Source: Nitrospirota bacterium
Lineage (GTDB): Bacteria; Nitrospinota_A; UBA7883; JACRGQ01
Assembly (NCBI GenBank): GCA_024275775.1
Contig: JAJRYM010000045.1
Location: forward strand, 1-5,987
Direction of reading: 5' to 3'
Length of the DNA: 5,987 nt
The notes beneath the pieces are model-generated. The model ran no database searches. It saw nothing but the letters and a program-made list of their open reading frames with translations, and was not told where the DNA came from. The translations under genes were made by a program, and so were the position numbers. Of this stretch, positions 1-5,052 are shown one piece after another; positions within the stretch are counted from its first letter, which is position 1; the number at the start of each line of letters is the position of its first letter.

Positions 1-1
1 C

Positions 2-1171
2 GGAGATGATGCGTATGGCCTCACGTTTGATTCGAGTGGCAGAATAATTGTGGTAGGCGAAATTGTAGCGGCAGACTTTACATCGCGCGATTTCGGCATA
101 GTTCGCCTTCTTCCGAGCGGCCTGCTCGATACGACGTTCGGCACCGGCGGTTCGGTTCAGGCCAACTTCGGGCCATCTTATCCTCACAGCCACGCTCATG
201 AGGTGCTGGTCGACGCGAACGGAAAGATTGTTATTGCCGGTATTGCCGACACCACAGGTTCCCTCAAAGATTGGGCGCTAACACGGTACAACACAGATGG
301 AACGCTGGATACCACCTTCGGCACAAGCGGTGTAACGGTTTTAGATGTGGGAGGAGATAACGACAAGCCGTGGGATATGAAAATCGACTCAGCCGGCAAT
401 ATAATCGTTGCCGGTCAGTCCGGAAATGTCGCCGGCGGAGGCGATTTCGTTGTGGCACGGTTTGACCCCAATGGAATTTTGGATACCACCTTTGGCGCAA
501 GCGGGATAGCGCTGATCAATATCCAGGCAGAAGATTTCGGCTTCGGCCTCGCCATCGATTCGAGCGGCAGAATACTGGTTTCGGGCGATACCGCTCCCTC
601 GCTCACAACCGGAGTATCCGATATAGCGGTGGCGCGGCTCACCAGCAGCGTCGCTCTCGATACAACGTTCGGCACGAGCGGCGTAGTCATCACCGATTTT
701 GGATCCGATGAATTTGGCGAGGGGAGGCTGGTTATCGATTCCACCGGGAAGATAATCGTCGCGGGCGCAAAAGTAACAACCGCCGGCAGTCCCGACTTCG
801 CATTAGTTCGGTACAACAGCGATGGAACGCTCGATACGACATTCGGCACAGGCGGCAAGGTAACCACCAACTTCGCCAATCTTTTGGACGAAGCGCACGA
901 TATCGCCATCGACAAGAACGGCAAGCTCATCGTGGGAGGGCTTACCGGCGATTCTCTAACCGGAAAGTTCGATCTCGCCCTCGCGCGTTACAACAGCGAC
1001 GGCACTCTCGACACCACCTTCTCCGGCGACGGCCTGGTCTCAACCCATGTGGATGTCACCCACCGCCTGAATCGCATGAAGATTGACCCTTACGGCAGAA
1101 TAGTGGTTGCCGGTTCGAAGACTGATGTCAACGGGAACAGTTCGTTCCTAATGGCGAGATACTGGAACCAC
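2..1171 (+). repeat. Seven tandem delta-60 repeat units (protein-level)
   Basis: Seven copies of the strand motif [IVF]DxxGxI[IVL]VxG are visible: FDSSGRIIVVG, VDANGKIVIAG, IDSAGNIIVAG, IDSSGRILVSG, IDSTGKIIVAG, IDKNGKLIVGG and IDPYGRIVVAG. The six LDTTF motifs between them start at nucleotides 125, 305, 479, 656, 830 and 1007, giving a periodicity of 60, 58, 59, 58 and 59 residues. This matches the period known for the delta-60 family. The seventh unit ends with ARYWNHSG instead of LDTTF, which marks the end of the array. The first unit is cut by the window edge, so the total count may be higher. Codons differ between units, so the array is old and not a recent DNA duplication. Confidence 0.92.
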
Positions 1172-2182
1172 TCCGGCGCTTCTGGCCAAGCGAGCACAAG
1201 GACGACAACTTTCTCGACCGCCGACCTGGCGGGGACGTGGTACGGCCATTCGCTTAAATCCGGCTCGGCGATTCCCATGAACGGAAAATGGGTTTGGGAA
1301 GAGTTATCGGTGGACTCCGCAGGAGTTCCCACGCGGGTTGCGGGCGTGGCATCGGACAGTTCGGTGTTAGGTACTCCCGAAACATTCCAGATAAACGTCA
1401 GCGGTGAGCTTGCCGAGTACGACCCTGACGTTCACGGCTGGATGTCGCTCGACAAGAACCTGGTGGTTGCAGTCGTACGCAACGGCTTGAATGACTATAA
1501 TATTAACACCTTCGTAAGGGGCGGCGGGACTTTCGTTTCTGCCGATATCGCTGGGAGCGCAGTAGCAAATAACCTCGCAAGCAATTCGTCCCTGGCGGAT
1601 AGGGCCTATTTCAACGTTCTTGTTGACTCCGTGGGTTTGGAAGCCTATTCCGCTTACGTGGATAGCCTCGACAGCAACGTGGCCAACATAGGAGGCCCCA
1701 GCACAACGGTCACCCTCTCTGCGAACGGCGTAGTTTCCGAAGCCGCCGATCCCTCCCGGCATGCCATTAGGTCGCTGGACAACCTGCTCGAAATCGGCAC
1801 CTTTACCGGCTTTGCGGCGGATCCCAATATCGCCAACCTTTATATCGCTCCCTCGCCCGGCGGCACCTACATCACCAGCGATCTTGCCGGAACCTGGCAT
1901 GTCCTGAAATTTAATGCCGGGGTTAGCGGCGCCGGGTGGTTATCCGAAACGGAGGTTGTGGACACCACAGGCCTGATAACCGCCGTCTCCGACGGAGTGT
2001 TTGCAAACGGAACCATTTCCAGCTCTGGCGGGGGCATCTACTCTATCGATGTGGCCGGCACGGTGACTTTCAATATGGATACGACATTCCACGGCGTTAT
2101 GTCGCAGGACAAGAGCCTCATCATCGGAACCACCACTCCCAACTTTACCGGCACCGCCGGGCTTGTTGTATTGATGAAATAG
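2..2182 (+). CDS. Delta-60 repeat protein with triplicated C-terminal module (5' end missing)
   Basis: The reading frame is open to the left edge, so the N-terminus and any signal peptide lie outside the window. A GTG at position 50 falls inside a conserved repeat strand (IIVVG) and is not the real start. The visible 726 residues have two parts. Residues encoded by 2-1171 are tandem delta-60 repeats (TIGR02608-like), each with IDxxGxIIVxG, then a DFaxaRyn strand, then dGtLDTTFGtxG. Residues encoded by 1211-2179 are three copies of a different module that starts near DLAGTW and ends near HGxMSxDKxLxxG. Composition is rich in Gly, Ser, Thr, Asp and Val with almost no Cys, as expected of an extracellular beta-rich protein. 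There is no LPxTG, PEP-CTERM or membrane anchor at the C-terminus, which ends GLVVLMK. Delta-60 proteins have no established biochemical function; a secreted or surface beta-propeller-like role is inference. Family assignment is confident, function is not. Confidence 0.9.
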   Translation, partial: GDDAYGLTFDSSGRIIVVGEIVAADFTSRDFGIVRLLPSGLLDTTFGTGGSVQANFGPSYPHSHAHEVLVDANGKIVIAGIADTTGSLKDWALTRYNTDGTLDTTFGTSGVTVLDVGGDNDKPWDMKIDSAGNIIVAGQSGNVAGGGDFVVARFDPNGILDTTFGASGIALINIQAEDFGFGLAIDSSGRILVSGDTAPSLTTGVSDIAVARLTSSVALDTTFGTSGVVITDFGSDEFGEGRLVIDSTGKIIVAGAKVTTAGSPDFALVRYNSDGTLDTTFGTGGKVTTNFANLLDEAHDIAIDKNGKLIVGGLTGDSLTGKFDLALARYNSDGTLDTTFSGDGLVSTHVDVTHRLNRMKIDPYGRIVVAGSKTDVNGNSSFLMARYWNHSGASGQASTRTTTFSTADLAGTWYGHSLKSGSAIPMNGKWVWEELSVDSAGVPTRVAGVASDSSVLGTPETFQINVSGELAEYDPDVHGWMSLDKNLVVAVVRNGLNDYNINTFVRGGGTFVSADIAGSAVANNLASNSSLADRAYFNVLVDSVGLEAYSAYVDSLDSNVANIGGPSTTVTLSANGVVSEAADPSRHAIRSLDNLLEIGTFTGFAADPNIANLYIAPSPGGTYITSDLAGTWHVLKFNAGVSGAGWLSETEVVDTTGLITAVSDGVFANGTISSSGGGIYSIDVAGTVTFNMDTTFHGVMSQDKSLIIGTTTPNFTGTAGLVVLMK
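1211..2179 (+). repeat. Three diverged tandem copies of an unnamed 105-112 residue module
   Basis: Copy A (1211-1528) begins FSTADLAGTW and contains VDSAG and HGWMSLDKNLVVAV. Copy B (1529-1864) begins TFVSADIAGSA and contains VDSVG and RHAIRSLDNLLEIG. Copy C (1865-2179) begins TYITSDLAGTW and contains VDTTG and HGVMSQDKSLIIG. The starts are 107 and 112 residues apart, and the last copy runs to the stop codon. In each copy the order is the same: an opening D[LI]AG turn, a central V-D-x-x-G turn, an alternating hydrophobic strand (FQINVSG, VTLSANG, YSIDVAG), then the closing S-x-D strand. Copy B has lost the Trp after AG and the HGxMS residues. From memory, similar DLxGTW...HGxMSxDKxLxxG segments occur in other putative secreted proteins of deltaproteobacterial genomes. 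I know no named family or function. Confidence 0.8.
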
Positions 2183-2299
2183 AGGCCTTAAAACAGGCCG
2201 TAACCTGAATTCGCTTTCCGCTTCCTGTGCGTTTCTATGCGGCGCGGCAAGCCGTAATTCCCCGCTTCTCTCGCACGGCCGGCTTCCTGCACCGTTTAT

Positions 2300-2324
2300 C
2301 CTTCCCTTTTTTATTAAGGGAAGG
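2300..2324. terminator. Candidate bidirectional hairpin between convergent genes
   Basis: CCTTCCCTT (2300-2308) and AAGGGAAGG (2316-2324) form a perfect 9-bp stem with the loop TTTTATT. Its position between convergent genes would suit a bidirectional terminator. However, the T-rich tract lies in the loop and there is no T-run after the stem on either strand, so it is not a canonical intrinsic terminator. Confidence 0.3.
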
Positions 2325-2408
2325 TGCCTCCGCACTTTTAGTACGGAGACGGACTTGTCCCGGCGAAGCCCGCAGGGCGAAGACGGGAGCTTGAGCGGAG
2401 GCGGAAGG
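2300..2408. repeat. Structured inverted-repeat element, possible dispersed intergenic repeat
   Basis: CCTTCC (2300-2305) pairs with GGAAGG (2403-2408), and the adjoining GCCTCCGC (2326-2333) is an exact 8-base inverted repeat of GCGGAGGC (2395-2402). This could close a branched fold about 109 bases long. Inside it are GGAC-TT-GTCC (2351-2360) and TCCCG (2358-2362) with CGGGA (2384-2388), the latter enclosing GCCC-gca-GGGC (2368-2378). An alternative hairpin, CTCCGCAC with GTACGGAG (2328-2348, one mismatch, loop TTTTA), competes with the outer stem. The layout resembles REP/BIME-like or MITE-like intergenic repeats. No direct-repeat target duplication is obvious, and only one copy lies in the window, so its dispersed nature is unproven. 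Confidence 0.45.
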
Positions 2409-2423
2409 GTTCTTCCTTTAATT
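2403..2423 (+). terminator. Weak candidate hairpin with following T-rich stretch
   Basis: GGAAG (2403-2407) and CTTCC (2412-2416) form a 5-bp stem with loop GGTT, followed by TTTAATT on the plus strand. It lies about 220 bases after the plus-strand stop codon and just beyond the trpC stop. The stem is short, so the call is tentative. It could equally be the edge of the inverted-repeat element that it overlaps. Confidence 0.2.
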
Positions 2424-2434
2424 CCCGGCCTTTT

Positions 2435-3250
2435 TTATCGTTCGAGAAGTTTTCTTAGCGTCAGCGCCGGGTCGGGGGTTTGCATCAGAGCGTTGCCGAT
2501 GAGGAAAGCGTCCACGCCGAGTTTTTCAAGCTCGCTCATCGTTTCGGCGTCGCTTATACCGCTTTCGCTAACGAGGAGTTTTCTTTGTCCGACCAGCGGG
2601 GCAAGTCTGTGTGTTGTTTCCATATCGACCTTTAAATCTTCGCTTTTGAAATCGCGGTTGTTTATGCCAACGCATACCGGTTTTTGGGGAATGAATGAAA
2701 GCTCCTCTTCGTCGTGTATTTCCAGAAGAACCTCCAGCCCCAATTCCCCGGCGGTGCCGGCGAGCTCGGCGATTTGTGCGGGCGAATCGAAATTTATAGC
2801 CATCAGTAAAACGGCGTCGGCTCCGATAAGCCTCGCTTCGTAAATCTGATAGGCGCCAAGGATAAAATCCTTTCGCAGTACGGGAAGCGACAGTTCCGCG
2901 CGCGCCTGCCGTAGAATTTCCGTCGAACCTCCGAAGAATTTTTCATCGGTCAGCACCGATATCGCCGCCGCGCCCGCGTTCTGATACCCTACGGCGATTT
3001 CCGCCGGGTTAAAATCTTCGCGGCGAAAACCTGTGCCGGGCGATTCCCTTTTTATTTCGGCGATTATTTTATGTTTAGACGCGCATTGAAGAATCGGCCC
3101 CGCGAATCCTCTTGCCGGTGGAACGTCGGCCATCCTCGCTTTCAGTTCTGCCAAGGGCAGTTCGCGCTCTGCCGAGGCAATTTTCTCGCGCTTGTTTTCG
3201 AGTATTTTTCTTAAAAGCGGGTTCAAATCTCCATCCCCGGTTTGGGCCAT
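2435..3250 (-). CDS. trpC: Indole-3-glycerol-phosphate synthase TrpC
   Basis: This cytoplasmic enzyme closes the indole ring of CdRP (1-(o-carboxyphenylamino)-1-deoxyribulose 5-phosphate), with loss of CO2 and water, to give indole-3-glycerol phosphate, a late step of tryptophan synthesis. The 271-residue protein is a single TIM barrel of normal length, with no TrpF fusion. All family catalytic residues are visible: E65 and K67 in IIAEIKRESP, K127 in LPVLRKDF, E177 in VLLEIH, the Asn pair 197-198 in GINNRD, and E229-S230 in VSESGI. The phosphate-binding GNALM segment is near residue 253. The N-terminal helix NPLLRKILENKREKI is also typical. The ATG at 3250 lies inside the end of ubiD. A TTG at 3226 would give 263 residues beginning at NPLLRK and is a reasonable alternative. 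No other trp gene lies in the window, which is unusual but not rare. The stop is TAA. Confidence 0.97.
   Translation of the reverse strand: MAQTGDGDLNPLLRKILENKREKIASAERELPLAELKARMADVPPARGFAGPILQCASKHKIIAEIKRESPGTGFRREDFNPAEIAVGYQNAGAAAISVLTDEKFFGGSTEILRQARAELSLPVLRKDFILGAYQIYEARLIGADAVLLMAINFDSPAQIAELAGTAGELGLEVLLEIHDEEELSFIPQKPVCVGINNRDFKSEDLKVDMETTHRLAPLVGQRKLLVSESGISDAETMSELEKLGVDAFLIGNALMQTPDPALTLRKLLER
3223..3250 (-). promoter_or_regulatory. ubiD/trpC overlap and ambiguous trpC start
   Basis: The trpC frame has an ATG at 3250, 28 bases before the end of ubiD, preceded at a distance by AGAAGGG. It also has a TTG at 3226-3224 that overlaps the ubiD stop as TTGA, preceded by the purine-rich GGGGATGGAG. 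The second start begins exactly where family similarity begins and mirrors the ATGA junction between gpmI and ubiD. Either choice implies translational coupling. The sequence alone does not decide. Confidence 0.5.
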
Positions 3251-5052
3251 ATTTTATCGACCCTTCTTTTCGTTTTATCGTCCATGACGATATCTTCCGG
3301 CCACTCCCTGTCGTGCCCCTCGCCGGAGATTTTTCTCGTGGCGTCGATTATCAGATGCTCGCCTCTGATGATAATGTCCCTGCGCGGGTCGGTATTATTA
3401 AAAAATCTCCACATGACGGTGGAAAGGTCGTCGGGGTTCACATGGCCGTCCACCATCATAACGATGCTTACCATTTCGCCTGTCGCCCCGCTCAGGAAAT
3501 TGCCTGCCGTTTCGGTAGCCTGCCCGGCTTTCTGTTTATCGATAGAGCAGATGAGGACGCGGTTTCGGCACTCTTCGCCGACTATGTTCCATTTGAGTAC
3601 CGACTGGCGCGAACATTCCTCCGCAATAGTTTTCCTGTTGATTGGCCTCGCCGCCGTCAGCTTCCGCTTTCTTTCCCCGCCTATTCTCCGCGTGGCGTCT
3701 ATGCCGAGCTTGGAACCGCGCATAGGTTCGGGGGCGGAATGGTCCAGCACGTCTAGAATACCTTCCGAGTGGAAGAGGTCTTCCTTTACGTCGAGATTGT
3801 TGAGGAACGCGCGCAGTACCTCGCCGTAATCGTTTACGTCCACATCCGCGTCCACGGCCAGAATCATTTTAGCGAAACTCATCTGCCCCACGCCCCACAT
3901 ACCGTTCATCACCCTGTGCGGCTCGGCGGGGAACTCTTTTTCCATGGAGACGATAACGCAGTTATGAAATACCCCCTCCCACGGCAGGTTGTAATCATGT
4001 ATCTCCGGCAGAACGGTTTTGAGCATCGGCAGGAAAACCCTGCTGGTTGCCCATGCCATATAGCAGTCCTCCATAGGCGGCTGTCCGACGACGGTTGTGG
4101 AATAGACAGGATTTTTTCGGTGCGTTATCGCCGTAACGTGGAACACGGGGTAGTAGTCCGCCAGCGAATAATAGCCGGTGTGGTCGCCGAACGGCCCTTC
4201 AAGCGCGTACTCTTCGGCCGGATCCACGTATCCTTCCAGCACTATTTCCGCATCGGCCGGTATTTCGAGGTTTACGGTTTTGCATTTGGCCAGCCGAACC
4301 GGCTTCTTTCGTATCATCCCTGCCAGCACCATCTCATCCACCCCGCGCGGAAGCGGCGCGGTGGCCGCGTAAGTGACTACCGGTTCGGTGCCGATGGCGA
4401 CAGCCACTTCCATCCGCTTTCCAGCCTTGCGGTATTCGTGAAACTGATGCGCGCCGTCCTTGTGAATCTGCCAGTGCATTCCGGCCGTATCTCTGCCGAA
4501 TATCTGCATGCGGTACATTCCCACGTTGCGCCTGCCGTCGAGCCCTTTCGTGAATACAAGCGGGAAAGTGATAAACCGCCCAGCGTCACCCGGCCAGCAT
4601 TGAAGAACCGGAATTTCATAGAGATTTATATCGCCGCCGGTTTTTACGACCTCCTGGCAGGGCACTCTGCCGGCAACGCGGGTCGGTGGAAATTTCGCTA
4701 TCTCCATCAGCGTGGAGAGCGTACGCATTTTATCCATCGCCGATTCGGGTGGCGCCATATTCAAAATCGCGGATACTCGCCCGGCTATCTCCTCAACGTC
4801 GTCCACGCCCAGCGCCATGGCCATCCTTTTCATACTGCCGAAAGCGTTGATGAGCAGAGGCATTCTGCTTCCCTCCACGTTTTCGAAAAGAAGCGCTTTC
4901 CCGCCGTTTTCCGATTTGCACATCCGGTCGGCCATTTCCGTTATCTCAAGGATGGGGCTTACTTTTTCCCGCACGCGCAGAAGTTCCCCTTCGGCTTCGA
5001 GCCGGCTTATGAATTCGCCGAGGTTCCTGTATGTAGTAACGGGGCCGCTCAT
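3223..5052 (-). CDS. ubiD: UbiD-family prenylated-FMN-dependent decarboxylase, long form
   Basis: UbiD enzymes reversibly decarboxylate aromatic or unsaturated acids with prenylated FMN and Mn2+. The best-known roles are in ubiquinone and menaquinone synthesis. I start the protein at the ATG at 5052, which overlaps the gpmI stop as ATGA. An in-frame upstream extension would add 28 residues of unrelated character. The 609-residue product has the expected active-site residues by comparison with E. coli UbiD and fungal Fdc1: N176 and R181 (NVGMYRMQ), H197 (HKDGA), E240 (GVDEM), and E285 and D290 (EGPFGDHTG). It is about 110 residues longer than E. coli UbiD (about 497), because the C-terminal domain appears twice. 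Long forms near 600 residues are known in bacteria that make menaquinone, including epsilonproteobacteria using the futalosine route, so a menaquinone role is plausible. The substrate cannot be read from sequence. ubiX, needed to make the cofactor, is not in the window. Confidence 0.93.
   Translation of the reverse strand: MSGPVTTYRNLGEFISRLEAEGELLRVREKVSPILEITEMADRMCKSENGGKALLFENVEGSRMPLLINAFGSMKRMAMALGVDDVEEIAGRVSAILNMAPPESAMDKMRTLSTLMEIAKFPPTRVAGRVPCQEVVKTGGDINLYEIPVLQCWPGDAGRFITFPLVFTKGLDGRRNVGMYRMQIFGRDTAGMHWQIHKDGAHQFHEYRKAGKRMEVAVAIGTEPVVTYAATAPLPRGVDEMVLAGMIRKKPVRLAKCKTVNLEIPADAEIVLEGYVDPAEEYALEGPFGDHTGYYSLADYYPVFHVTAITHRKNPVYSTTVVGQPPMEDCYMAWATSRVFLPMLKTVLPEIHDYNLPWEGVFHNCVIVSMEKEFPAEPHRVMNGMWGVGQMSFAKMILAVDADVDVNDYGEVLRAFLNNLDVKEDLFHSEGILDVLDHSAPEPMRGSKLGIDATRRIGGERKRKLTAARPINRKTIAEECSRQSVLKWNIVGEECRNRVLICSIDKQKAGQATETAGNFLSGATGEMVSIVMMVDGHVNPDDLSTVMWRFFNNTDPRRDIIIRGEHLIIDATRKISGEGHDREWPEDIVMDDKTKRRVDKIWPKPGMEI
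3313..3990 (-). repeat. Internal duplication of the UbiD C-terminal domain
   Basis: Residues about 355-458 and 487-580 of the UbiD protein align in the same order. NCVIVSMEKEFPAEPHRVMN matches NRVLICSIDKQKAGQATETA. AKMILAVDADVDVN matches VSIVMMVDGHVN. VLRAFLNNLDVKEDL matches VMWRFFNNTDPRRDI. LGIDATRRIGGE matches LIIDATRKISGE. Only the second copy continues into the REWPEDIV...DKIW tail that ends the shorter E. coli protein. About 30 linker residues separate the copies. The copies are well diverged, so the event is old. Confidence 0.75.
5049..5052 (-). promoter_or_regulatory. ATGA start/stop overlap between gpmI and ubiD
   Basis: The gpmI reading frame ends ...GTC AGG CCA TGA, and ubiD starts ATG AGC GGC within the same four bases. 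The only Shine-Dalgarno-like bases are CAGG immediately upstream, too close to be ideal. Initiation by a ribosome finishing gpmI is therefore likely. Confidence 0.75.

Larger units (their letters stand above)
2183..2434. other. Intergenic region between convergent gene ends
   Basis: This is 252 bases between the stop codon of the repeat protein and the stop codon of trpC, which faces it. I find no credible coding region in it. It has a weak 5-bp hairpin right after the plus-strand stop (GGCCT 2184-2188 with AGGCC 2195-2199) and the octamer GCTTCCTG twice (2219-2226 and 2282-2289). Several stronger inverted repeats lie from 2300 onward and are listed separately. Promoters are not expected here, because both flanking genes end in it. 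Confidence 0.8.

Noticed and set aside
50..52. GTG at 50 as the start of the repeat protein
   Set aside because: The frame is open to the left edge and encodes DAYGLTFDSSGRI just before it, which is the normal first half of a delta-60 unit. The GTG is internal.
2..1171. Periodic repeat as a CRISPR array
   Set aside because: The roughly 177-base period is a protein repeat with codon-level divergence and an uninterrupted reading frame. There are no identical short repeats or unique spacers.
1367..1900. Minus-strand open frame opposite the C-terminal modules of the repeat protein
   Set aside because: The plus strand has clear triplicated protein motifs here. The antisense product has no recognisable features.
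2355..2843. Plus-strand open frame running from the intergenic region into trpC
   Set aside because: It is Ser-rich, has no domain signature, and most of it is antisense to catalytic motifs of TrpC. Its start lies inside the inverted-repeat element.
3112..3829. Plus-strand open frames opposite the trpC/ubiD junction
   Set aside because: They are low-complexity and Arg/Ser-rich with no family features, and they are antisense to conserved coding sequence of UbiD and TrpC.
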